Assembly (NCBI GenBank): GCA_002887195.1
Contig: PJAB01000632.1
Span: forward strand, 1 to 22,855
Length of the DNA stretch: 22,855 bases
Reading direction: 5' to 3'
Source of the DNA: Chrysochromulina parva
Lineage: Eukaryota > Haptophyta > Prymnesiales > Chrysochromulinaceae
Shown here in pieces: positions 8,381 to 17,200 of this stretch. Below the pieces are notes generated by a model. It saw only the letters and a list, made by a program, of their open reading frames with translations. It was not told the DNA's origin and searched no databases. The stretch's first letter is position 1; each line of letters opens with the position of its first letter. A program made the position numbers and the translations under genes.

Positions 8381-9158
8381 GGCGACGGGTGATGAGGAGG
8401 CGATGGCGGCGGCGGAGGCGGTTGCGGCGGCGGCCGCGGCCGCGGCGGCGGCCGCGGAGGCGGAGGCAGCAGCTGCGGCGGCGGCGACGGCTGCGGCAGT
8501 AGAGGATGTTGGGCTAGCGCGTCAAGCCTCCGCGGTGGCCCGGCAGGCCTCTGTAGCCTCGATTACGAAGTCTCGTCAAGCGTCGGCCACATCGATGATG
8601 AAGGACCTCCAATCTGTCCAATCTGGCCCGCGATCGTTTGCGTCCCTCGTCACTAGTCGCGACGCCGCCATGGCTGTGGCGACGCCTCCCTTGGGGTTTG
8701 CGGGCGAGCTGCGCTCACCCTCGAGCATCGCCAACCAGCGACTAGACCTATCGTCGACGTCAGGCTCGACCACGAGGGCACCGGGCGTCTACTCGTCGCG
8801 CAACTGGTCGTCCCCTCGACTGCTCGCCCAGCGCGTCACCGGCGGCGTGCAACGACTCGTCTATAGGCGCGACCCTGTCGAATACGGTAAGGGCCCGACG
8901 CACTATGTCCCCTCGCAGCCTTCGCGGCCTGTGTACGGCCACCGCACCTATAGGACGACGGGCAGTGACCGTGGGCCAAATACCTCACCGCCCAAGGACC
9001 GTCTGCTCTCCATGCCTCTCGATCGCCTAGCCGCCGTCGTGATGGCGGGCTCCCCCACGATGTTCACGGGCAAGGCCGCCGAGCCACCCTGGCTCGGAGG
9101 GCGCGGCGTCACACCCGCCGCGCCGCCACATATGTCCAAGAGCCTTGTGCGCGTCTGA
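6789..9158 (+). CDS. Alanine-rich coiled-coil protein with myristoylation-type N-terminus, spliced
   Basis: Exon 1 (6789-7844, 352 codons) and exon 2 (7992-9158) give 740 aa. The start MGAEESK fits the N-myristoylation pattern (Gly2, Ser6, basic 7), which supports ATG 6789 and suggests membrane attachment. Next come SARG repeats, a Pro run and a folded-looking helical region (STDWLDKVGATQ to ARERAGLPP). After a second Pro-rich linker follows a very long Ala/Glu helix containing [10 protein letters not shown] units, encoded by GCG/GAG repeats. Then come three RQAS motifs that look like basophilic kinase sites. The C-terminal tail of about 190 residues is non-repetitive, with RDPVEYGKGPTHYVP and HRTYRTTGSDRGP, and ends in SKSLVRV. 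No family was recognised. A cytoskeletal or ciliary structural role is a guess from the tail, which shares a YRTT motif with the protein at 19080-19547. Confidence 0.7.
7845..7991 (+). other. Duplicated intron with optional 9-nt microexon
   Basis: GTGCGTCCTCTGAGTG begins both 7845 and 7903, and CTCGAGCAG occurs at 7836-7844, 7894-7902 and 7983-7991. Removing 7845-7991 (147 nt, phase 0) joins LEQ to ERLAAEA perfectly. Alternatively, two introns (7845-7893, 49 nt; 7903-7991, 89 nt) would leave CTCGAGCAG as a microexon adding Leu-Glu-Gln. Read through, the frame stops at 7944-7946. CTGAY branch-point-like motifs are repeated at 7920-7960. Confidence 0.8.
8041..8510 (+). repeat. GCG/GAG-rich repeat coding for Ala-Glu helix
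   Basis: It starts with near-identical 30-bp units (four successive GAG CGG CTG GCA GCG type units from 8044 to 8150) and then decays into long GGC/GCG runs, notably 8335-8390. In the coding frame the units read [11 protein letters not shown] second GGC run in the same gene at 7650-7690 encodes poly-Ala. The tract is open in several frames, which creates false overlapping ORFs. Confidence 0.85.
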
Positions 9159-10063
9159 TCGCGAACTCAAGGAGGAGAGGGAGATGGGCGGGGGCGGCCG
9201 AGGCGCGGGTACCGCGCCGTGTGCGTGTCAGTTACGTGTCAGTGCCAGGACACATTCTGTCGAGTGCTCAGTACGCGTGTGCGCGCGGTCCGCGCGGAGA
9301 CGTCAGGGGAGAGGGGCGGCTGGGGGGGCTGGGCGGGGCGGGGACGAAGGCTGACGCGAGCTCGAAGCGACGCGGGATCCGCCGAAGCTGCACGCAGCAC
9401 GGCCCCCGCCGCGTGCGCCGGCCGTGGTCGCGCGGGGAGATCAAAGCTCAAACGAATAGTCGAACGCCGCGTAGCATGTCTCGTGCGGTCGGTACGCCCC
9501 GTCAACGCTCGGACAACTCGTCCCAACACGTGCCTCATGCGCTGCCGGTCCGTGCTCGTCGTATCACGTCATATCACGCCGGTAAAAAAAGCGAAAAGGT
9601 ACGATCGCGCGCGGCCGGTGCATTCTTACCATTTTCGCGTACTTCATTCGTCGTCCGAGACCGAGTTTGCACGGCTGGTGTCAACAGCAGATCCGCGCGG
9701 GTTTCCCGCGCGGGTACGCCCAGCGTCCACGCCGCCGCCCACACTGTCCTTACAGCCACACCACATATGTCCCGTTCCTGCGAACGACGCCCAGCCCGAT
9801 GCGCGATGCTACATGCTTACCAGGATACCGCGTCAAAGATTCGTCAAAGATCGCTCTCAGAGCGAATCACTCAACTTCTCGGCACTGTCCCCTACCTGTC
9901 CGCGGAGGCTTCACCACTTCATGAGCGTCAACACATGCGCCGCCGGCGCTCTCGCATCCGAGCATTGCCCCCACACCCCGACGTGAGCTCAAGGTATCGA
10001 GTCTTTCACTCCGCAGATGGCGCCCGAGCTCAGTCCAAGTCCAACTTTGCGGATTTCGTCCAA
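9159..10063. other. Convergent 3' region with no convincing gene
   Basis: About 900 nt separate the stop codons of two converging genes. Two overlapping + strand frames run through it (9219-9986 and 9221-10141), but they use non-conserved, Arg/Ser-rich sequence and the longer one runs into the Der coding region antisense. I see no family signal on either strand. A G-rich block lies at 9307-9343 and a 28-nt-period duplication at 10038-10086. Confidence 0.4.
9307..9343 (+). repeat. G-rich tract, G-quadruplex candidate
   Basis: Six G runs of three to seven bases occur within 37 nt, about 150 nt after the stop of the alanine-rich gene on its coding strand. It could affect termination or RNA stability; this is inference only. 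Confidence 0.5.
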
Positions 10064-10086
10064 TCAGTCCAACTTTGCGGATTTCG
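10038..10086. repeat. Direct repeat spanning the Der stop codon
   Basis: A 21-bp sequence (10038-10058) is repeated exactly at 10066-10086, 28 nt away. On the minus strand the second block encodes the last codons of Der (KSAKLD then TGA at 10066-10064), and the first lies just after the stop. It is a recent-looking local duplication of the gene's 3' end. Confidence 0.8.
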
Positions 10087-11951
10087 CGCCTGGGGCTACC
10101 TCACGCCGAGGTCGGCCGCGCCAGAGGAGCCGAATGGGTGATCCCTCAAAGCTGAGAGCCTTGCGGAAATGGCTCTCGAGGTAGCGACGGTATGTGCCCG
10201 TGAAGAGCTCAGGATCGTTGCAGAAGATGGCGATCGTGGGTGGCTGCTTGGCCACCTGGGCACAGTAGTAGATGTTGCCCTGCCGGCCAGTCGAGGTGGC
10301 GGGCGGCTTCTGCCAGCGCACCCCATCCTCTAGGATTTCGTTCATCACGGCGGTGCTCACGCGCCGACGGTGCTGTGCGGCGGCCTCGCGGCAGGCATCG
10401 AAGACATCGCTCGTGCGCAGTCCCGTCTTGGCGGACACATAGAGCGACTTGGCCCACGCGATCTGTGGCAGCCGTTTCTGCAGGTACTTTTTGGACGTGC
10501 GGTACAGCGCGTCATCCTTATTTGGTACGAGGTCCCACTTGTTGATGAGGACGACACACGCGCGCCCCGACTCGACGATAAAGCGCGCGAGTCGGCTCTC
10601 CTGCTCCGAGACGCCCTCCGTCGCGTCGATGACGAGCAAGCACACGTCCGAGCGCTTGCCGGCCTTGAGCGAGCGGCGCACCATGAGCTCCTCGATGCCT
10701 TTGCGCACCTTGGCGGCACGACGCACCCCCGCCGTGTCGACAAACGTGAACTTGGTGCCGTGGTTGTACACGGTCTGGTCGATGGCGTCACGCGTGGTGC
10801 CGGCCTCGTCAGACACAATGGAGCGCTCTGTGCCAGTCAGCTTGTTAAGTAAGGAGGACTTGCCCACATTGGGGCGCCCGAGCAACGCAACGCGCAGCTC
10901 GTCCGTAGCGTCGTCGTACCTGAGCGCCCAGAAGAGGAGGCGCTCGACCAGCATGCAATGAGGGTGGCAATCATGAGCGCCCAGAAGAGGAGGCGCTCAG
11001 CATGCAATGAGGGTGGCAATCATGAGCGCCCAGAAGAGAAGGCGCTCGACCAGCATGCAATGAGGGTGGCAATCAGCATGCGATGAGCTCAGAGAACTTC
11101 ACACAGAGGCATTCACACCGAGGCAGCCCCGATGGCCATCAACGGCCCATGAGCAGGCGCAGCACGCACCCCTCTCCCTCCTCGGGCGGCGGCGGCAGCG
11201 GCTTGATGAGCTCATCCATCACGTCGCCCATTCCTGTGCCGTGCAGACCAGACACAGGGAACGGGTTGCCCAGACCAAGAGACCAAAAGTCGGCCGCCTG
11301 CATGGCGCCGTCGACCGTCGATTCGCACTTATTGACCGCGAGGACCACCGGCACCTTCTGACGGCGCAAAAAGGCGGAGATCTGCTCGTCCAGCACGGTC
11401 TTGCCCGTCTGCCCGTCGACGACGAGGAGCACCGAGGACGCCTCGGCGATGCCGAGCATGGCCTGCTGTCGGATCTGCGGTAGGAAGACCTCGCCCTCCT
11501 TGTCGTCAAAGACGATGCCGCCCGTGTCCACCACCGTGAACTCGTGCCCGCCCCAGAAGCCCTCGCCGTACGTGCGGTCGCGCGTCACGCCCGCCTCGTT
11601 GAATACGAGGCCGCCCTCGTGGAAATTTTGGGTAAGGCGGTTGGCGATGGTCGACTTGCCCACGTTGGGCCGGCCAACCACGGCGATCATTGCCTTCTTG
11701 CGCCGGCTCTTGCGGCGTGTAGAGGCTGGCTCCTCTGCCGCTTCGGCATGCGCCGCAGAGGCGTCCGCCTCCGCTGCCGGCTCCTCGAACAGCGAGGCAA
11801 GCTCGTCAAACGCCTCGGCCGGCTCGGGCGAGGGGGCGAGGGCCATGGGCATGCTGCACCGCGGCACCAATGGGGCCTTCGGCGGGAGCAGCCCGGTCAG
11901 CGAGGTGCACGACGCGAGGACGAGGAGTCCTCGCAGATTGAATGCCGCCAT
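10064..11951 (-). CDS. der (engA): Plastid Der/EngA ribosome-assembly GTPase, spliced
   Basis: Der has two GTPase domains in tandem plus a KH-like domain and acts in large-subunit (50S) ribosome assembly; here it probably serves plastid ribosomes. Exon 1 (11170-11951) and exon 2 (10064-10919) join in phase 2 to give 545 aa. I chose the ATG at 11951 because it begins MAAFNLRGLLVLASCTSLTG, a signal peptide, followed by a Pro/Ala-rich, acidic stretch before the first domain, which fits secondary-plastid import. Domain 1: GRPNVGKS (93-100), DTGG (142-145), NKCE (207-210). Domain 2: GRPNVGKS (276-283), DTAG (322-325), NKWD (387-390). The KH-like end includes YRRYLESHFRKAL and SPIRLLWRGRPRR. All G motifs look intact. 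The two halves are not separate genes: splicing reads PPPEEGEG|YDDATDELRV across the normal inter-domain linker. A mitochondrial location cannot be excluded. Confidence 0.92.
10920..11169 (-). other. Intron of der, built largely from tandem repeats
   Basis: This is a 250-nt GT-AG intron with donor GAGG|GTGCGTG and acceptor CGCTCAG|GTAC, falling in the linker between the two G domains. The unspliced frame reads CVLRLLMGR and stops. The 3' half consists of three tandem copies of a roughly 53-bp unit. Confidence 0.85.
10921..11075 (-). repeat. Three tandem copies of a 53-bp unit inside the der intron
   Basis: Copies lie at 11023-11075 (53 bp), 10974-11022 (49 bp, 4-bp deletion) and 10921-10973 (53 bp). 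They differ by one substitution and that deletion. Each starts TGATTGCCACCCTCATTGC on the minus strand and ends CTGGGCGCTCA. Only the copy next to exon 2 continues with G to make the CAG acceptor; the other two read CTCATG. A further partial copy (GCATGCGATGAG) follows at 11076. Confidence 0.92.
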
Positions 11952-12233
11952 CAGTCGAGCTACAGCCTCGTGGGGTCTCGCGAAACTTGCCTGAAAAAGA
12001 CACACCGAAGAGACGGGAATACGGGCGAGCCACTGGACAGAAGGAGATGCACTGTAGACGACTCTAGTCTAGACGACTCTCCCCCGCCGGTGCGCACGCC
12101 GCCGTGGAGCTTGGTCACCATATGTAGCGCCTGCCGCTCGCAGCCGAGAGCTGACCTGGCTCGCATGAGTCATGTTGCAGCTCGTACGCACGCCGTCGCG
12201 CGGTCACTCGACATGCACATGCCGCTCGCCCCG
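11952..12233 (-). promoter_or_regulatory. Region between kinase stop and Der start
   Basis: This 282-nt gap on the minus strand contains the kinase 3' UTR and the Der promoter. It holds a direct repeat TAGACGACTCT at 12055-12065 and 12070-12080, about 100 nt upstream of the Der ATG. No other signal was seen. Confidence 0.35.
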
Positions 12234-13676
12234 TCAGCCTCCGCTCGCCCCCGCCGCTACCCACGAAGACTCGTCGAGTACCTGCCGCGCCGTGAGCCGC
12301 CGCTGCGGCTGCGCGTCGAGCAAGCCCTTGATGAGCTCGCGCGCGTCGGCCGGCACGCGCTTGTCAATAGGCGCGTGCTTGGCGCGGCGGATCAGGTTTT
12401 CAAGCTCAAACCGCTCCTCCGCGGCGAACGCCGGCCGACGATGGAGCATCTCGAAGACGACGCATCCGAGTGCCCACATGTCGACGGGCTTGCCCAAGTA
12501 GCCGTTGGCCTGCGTCTGCGCCGGAGAGGCGATCTCGGCCGCCGCATACATCGGCGTCCCAAACCATTCGGTGAGCCGTTCCTCAGCGCCGTGATGGGCG
12601 CATACGCAAGCAAACCCAAAGTCGCAGAGCTTGAGCTGGATGGTCTCTGCTGTAACGGCTGTGCCGCCGCCGCCGCCGCCGCCGCCGCCGCTGCCACTCG
12701 CGCTCAGTAAAATGTTCGCGGGTTTGATATCGCGGTGGCAAATGTCAAGGGAATGCAGGTGGGCGAGAGCGGACCCGAGTTGGCGTGTTGCAACGGCCAC
12801 GACGCCCATCGGCATCCCCGGCAGCTCCGCCTCGGCGACCACAGCTCCTGTGGCAATGGCTCTCGTTAGGGCCAAGGCCATCGCGCGCGCATTCTCCGAC
12901 CCCTTCTTGAGCGATTGAAGGTGCTTCGCGAGCGAGCCTCCAGCGGAGTATTCGAGCACCGCGTGCTGGTGCTGCGCGTGCACGTCGCCCAGCTCTGCGA
13001 GCATGTTCGCAATATGCGGATGGCCGGACGGGTACGGGTCGCACGCCGCCTTTCGCAGCAGTCGCAGCACGCCCAGCTCTCGGTCGCGCGCCTCGCCAAC
13101 TTCAGGGATGCTGCTGCACTTGAACATGTCGAAGCTCTTCACTGCCACGAGCTCGCCACGCCCACGGCCACTCTCGTCACGCGCCTCAGCGCTGCCGCCG
13201 CCAGTGCTGTCTGCGGATGGTATTGGAATGATGGCCCTACGACGACACCGCAGGATGGTTGAGAAGGCCCCAGCAGCGATGGGACCTAACACCTCGTAGC
13301 CCGCGGCAGCGAGCGACCTTGAAGGGTCGGAGGCCGCACGGCTGCCCTGCTGCAAGGCAACCTTGGCCTTCATGTGCCCCCGAAGCTTCGCCTTGGCCTT
13401 GGCCGCCACCGCACGCCGAGCGTGGTTGCTGCTGCCAAAAGTGCTGTCGCGACACTCACGCGACGGCGTGCTGGACTGCGGCGCACAAGGCTTCCTGTTC
13501 GACGGCTGAAGCGGCTTTTTGGCTGGCCGCGGTGCCGACGCCGTCGAGGCTGGAGTCGGCACACCAAGCGCCACCTCTGCGTCTCGAGCTTCGGCCGCGT
13601 TCAATCTCGCCATGAAATCATCGGAAGAGACGCCGTAATCGCTGCTGCCGCATGCACGCGAGAGGATGTCCCGCAT
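12234..13676 (-). CDS. Serine/threonine protein kinase
   Basis: This 480-aa kinase starts at ATG 13676. Residues 1-124 are a low-complexity, Ser/Ala/Lys-rich leader without a known domain. The kinase domain follows: glycine loop GPIAAGAFS (131-139), VAVK with Lys180, hinge LEYSAGGSL (241-249), catalytic loop HRDIKPANIL (314-323), CDFG with Asp352, activation segment TEWFGTPMYAAAE (369-381, AAE in place of APE), DMWALGCVVFEML (399-411) and the C-lobe to residue 473. All catalytic residues are present, so it should be active. It has extra loops: about 28 residues in the N-lobe (148-175), about 30 after the hinge (258-290), and a poly-Gly loop (330-338) encoded by a GGC run. It resembles the CAMK/SNF1 or CDPK-like groups in general outline, but I cannot place it further. 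The gene ends 282 nt upstream of Der on the same strand. Confidence 0.88.
   Translation of the reverse strand: MRDILSRACGSSDYGVSSDDFMARLNAAEARDAEVALGVPTPASTASAPRPAKKPLQPSNRKPCAPQSSTPSRECRDSTFGSSNHARRAVAAKAKAKLRGHMKAKVALQQGSRAASDPSRSLAAAGYEVLGPIAAGAFSTILRCRRRAIIPIPSADSTGGGSAEARDESGRGRGELVAVKSFDMFKCSSIPEVGEARDRELGVLRLLRKAACDPYPSGHPHIANMLAELGDVHAQHQHAVLEYSAGGSLAKHLQSLKKGSENARAMALALTRAIATGAVVAEAELPGMPMGVVAVATRQLGSALAHLHSLDICHRDIKPANILLSASGSGGGGGGGGGTAVTAETIQLKLCDFGFACVCAHHGAEERLTEWFGTPMYAAAEIASPAQTQANGYLGKPVDMWALGCVVFEMLHRRPAFAAEERFELENLIRRAKHAPIDKRVPADARELIKGLLDAQPQRRLTARQVLDESSWVAAGASGG
12660..12695. repeat. GCC trinucleotide run in the kinase gene
   Basis: A run of GCC units encodes the poly-Gly loop between the catalytic loop and DFG of the minus-strand kinase. 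This is a likely length-variable site in a protein loop. Confidence 0.7.
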
Positions 13677-14218
13677 GTAGTGGCCGATGTTTTATTTTGG
13701 TTTCGGGCGCTCGCTTTCACCCTTCAAAGGTTGTGCACATAGGTTGGGTCTGCACACAAGTCCGAGCGCGGCCCTCAAGTGTATAGGTTCCCAGCGTGGC
13801 CCTAGTTTCCGGATTGGTAGTCGCTCTTCAGGACACGAAGGCTTCCTTCCCCTACATCGACCTGGTCCGGTTCCTCCCGGCAAGGGCCTCTGCCTCCCGG
13901 GCGCCTTGCGCTTGCCCGGGCGTGTAGCCGTGTACTGTACCGGTACTTTACAAGTTCTTTCCAAGCTCATCGACGTGGTAGACGGTGGACAGTCCCGATC
14001 TCACAAATCTTCTGTCAGGCAGATGTTCGAGAATACACAAGACAAGACGCAGTTCGCAGAACACAAATGGTTTCACAACTTTATGTTTGCGAAACGAAGC
14101 ACTTTCGCACTTTCGCCGCGGAAGGCGAACAATCGAAAGCTTCCCGAACGCGCCGGGGGAAGATCCCGGCTCGAAAGTCGTTCGCGTCGGGCGAGCGGAA
14201 GGGGTGAGGCCGCACACC
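13677..14218. promoter_or_regulatory. Divergent promoter region, kinase and filamin-repeat genes
   Basis: This 542-nt region separates two outward-facing starts. It holds an inverted repeat CCCGGGC/GCCCGGG (13896-13902 and 13914-13920), and a perfect 10-bp palindrome GTACCGGTAC (13937-13946) that includes the ACCGGTAC 8-mer seen near two other starts. The frame of the + strand gene is open back to 13985, but that extension lacks coiled-coil or other family character. Confidence 0.45.
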
Positions 14219-17200
14219 ATGAGCCGCAGCCCTAAGATCGCAATCCTGAGCTCCGATGGTGGTCTGAATGATGATGCTTCGGCTGAGCAAGGATCATCAC
14301 TGAAAACCAAAGGTATCTCGCGCCAAGACACCCAAGGTGAGCTGCACGAAAAAGCCAAAGGCGCCAACGGCTCTCCCAATGATATGAATGATGTGGTCGA
14401 GGCGGCAGTTGCAGCATCAGCGCTTGCATGGAAGAACGACAAGAGAGCAACGGCGGCATTGGAAGCTATGCTGAATACCTCAGCTACAGCTCAAAGAGCG
14501 GTCACCAAGGTGGCAGAGCTGGTAGCAGAGAAATCACTTGGTGAGGTATTCGACGAAGAGACTGCCGAGCAAGCAAAGCGGATGGCGATGCATGCAATTG
14601 AGATGGTGGAGAAGGCTTGCGCCGAGGCCGAGGAAGCGCATATCCTCGCGGAAGATTCCAGCACGGAGGCGCAGCTGGCATGGAATAAGGCCGTGAGCGC
14701 AAACAAGATCCGCGCCGAATATGAAGCAGCTGCGGCACGGGCACGAGCAGACGCCACGCGCACCATGGAGGAGGCGTCTACAAAGGCGGAGGAGGACGCA
14801 GCGCTGCGACCCTCATCCGAGGCAAATGCGAAAGCATTCCTTGCAAAGGCCGCCTTTGCGCGCGTGACCGCCGCAAAGGCCCTCTCCGAGACTGCTGCAA
14901 AGTCCCGAATAGATGCTACGCTGAGCATGATGCAGGCTGCTACCGACGCCGGCGCCCTGGCCGCGGCACAGTCTGCGGCGCGCAAAGCGGTCGAGGTCGT
15001 CATCACGTGCTGGGAGCTAGTGGCCAAGCTGAACGCGGGCAAGGCGATCGCACGAGCAGCCGCGGCAGCGAGGGACGCATCTATGCTTGCGAACAAAGTC
15101 CTCGAAGAGGCCGAGGCGGACACTGTGAAGGCTCGGCAGGCTGCCTTGGACGCTGCCGCTCGGGTGGTGGCGGCCAAGTCCAAGGCTGCCAGGATGACCA
15201 CTGGCAGACGCACCGCGGAGGATGCGGCTGAAAAGGCGGCGGCAGTTCGTCTTTCCAGACCTGGCGTCGAGGCAGTGAAGCAGGAGGCCGATGCAGCCGT
15301 GGCGACACTTGCAGCAGAGGAGGCGGCGGCCAAGGAGGTGGAAGCGGAATCCATAATGGAGCTCAAAGCTGCAGCAAGTTCACGAAAGGTGGCAGAGCAG
15401 GCCAAGAGCGTGTGGGAACAAGCTGCTCGCGTGGCGCAGGAGACCTTTGACAAGAAGCTCGAGCTGGAGCGCGATAAGGCGGCCCGGGTCGAGCTCATGA
15501 AAGCCACGGAGGTCTTGGCTGCCGAGAAGAACCTCGTACTCGCCGAGCTCGATGCGAAGGCTGAAGTTGCTCGCAAAGCGGCCCGGGGAGGTGCGAAATC
15601 CGGCAAGGCGATCGCTGAACGCACGGAGTACGAGAGTCGAAAGGCTGACTTTACGGCCAACAAGGCTCGAGAAATCGCCACGGTGGTCAACAATGAGGTA
15701 CAGGCGCACCAGGCTGCAATCAACTCGTTCGATGAGAAGATTGCCGATGTGATGGTTGAGTACGCCGCACTTACGGCGAACACGGACTCGCTCCTGCTGG
15801 AGGCGAATCGGTTGGACGCTGATGCGTGCGAGCTTGAGGCGATCGCCGACAAGGCAAACCAGGCCGCAAAGAGGGCGCGTCAGAAGGCACGCGACGCGCA
15901 TGAGCGAAAGGAGATGTTGGCGAGGAGTGTGGTGGAGGAGTACGATGCAATGATTCAAGACCAGAAGGATGCCGTAGATCTCGCAGCTGCGATCCGGGAA
16001 GCGCAGAGCCTGGAGCAGGCCGCCTTGGAGGAGTTGCACAAGGAGGAGAAGATGGCCCACAGCTTGAGCGAAACGTATCAGGAGCTGGAGCAGCTACGGA
16101 AGGCTGCGGATCTCGATGCCAGGCAGAAGGCTCCTCTGGCGCTCAATGCCGCCGCGGACGAAAAGGGCGAGGGTCGGATGAAGCTTGAAGCGGTCAAGTC
16201 CGCGAATACTGCTGGTCAGAAGGCGATGACGGCGGTCGCGCTCTCGTCCAGAGCAGCAGTCAAAGCCGAGGCATCGACTGCGCAGGCAATGGAGGCACAT
16301 CAGACGGCCTCAGCACATGCAGCGCTCGCACGCACCAAGGACGATCGAAATGCAACGAGAGCTTCGCCGACCGAAGCGAAGTGGTGTCGACTCTCGGGCG
16401 ACGGACTTCGCAGAGGCACTCTCGGCACTCCGACGCAATTCACGATTGAAGCTTTCGATGAGACTGGCAGCCAGCAGCCGGATGGCGGCGACACCTTCCT
16501 GGTATGCATCCGCTGCACGTCCCAGGGCACTCGCATCCATGCAAGGATCACGGACAATGGCGATGGCACCTACACGGTGCGCTTCAAGCCCATCACGTGG
16601 GGCGCTTGCACGGTGAGTGTCTCGCTGCTCAAGAGCCACGGCATCTTCGGGGAGCCGCTTCCCGGCAGCCCTTTCCAGTGCTACATCTCGGGCGTGACGC
16701 CGTCGGCTTCACAATGCTCGGTGAAGCCCCCCAAGGCGCCAGCAATTGCGTGCGTCCCGACGCACTTTTACGTCAGCTTTCGAGACGAGCGCGGTGAGCT
16801 CGCCCATGCCACAAAGTCAGAGCTGGAGGTCTGCGTGCAGCACGAGGAAGTGTACAACGAATGTGGCCTTCCCCTGGCCTGGCGTCCCTCGCCACGTTCC
16901 ATGTGGATTCCTCCTCACGTGGAAGGGCTCTCCCCTCGTCTGGACGCGCTCTCCAAGATTCAGGAGGAGACTCAAGAGGGAGCCGTCGGGACTCTCACGG
17001 CTCGCTCGGCTTCGTCGCAAGGATACGGTGCGCCGCGGGTCAACACGTCGCCCCGAAAAGATATTGAATTATGGTCGCGACGAGTTGCACTTGATTCTGA
17101 GAGGGAGCGCGCACGCGCTCGAGAACGAGACGAACTTTACGAGCAGGCATCTGGTGGCCGCAACTTATCACCGTTGCGGGCGCGAGCGCTTGTCAAGCTG

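Noticed and set aside
9221..10141. 306-codon + strand frame in the convergent gap
   Set aside because: It overlaps another long frame, is Arg/Ser-rich and runs antisense into the conserved KH-like end of Der. There is no motif support.
10921..11075. CRISPR-like array
   Set aside because: The copies abut directly with no unique spacers, lie in a eukaryotic intron and include the splice-site sequence.
10064..11951. Two separate single-domain GTPase genes
   Set aside because: The two open frames are the G1 and G2 halves of one Der. Removing a GT-AG intron of 250 nt joins them in phase at the normal linker.
11544..12710. 388-codon open frame on the + strand
   Set aside because: It lies antisense to both Der exon 1 and the kinase, starts from a non-conserved context, and its Arg/Ala-rich translation has no family resemblance. 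It is a GC-rich shadow.
14491..15852. 453-codon minus-strand frame rich in Ala and Ser
   Set aside because: It is the mirror of the Ala/Glu coiled coil of the filamin-repeat gene. Alanine codons read backward give Ser/Ala/Arg runs, which explains the length.
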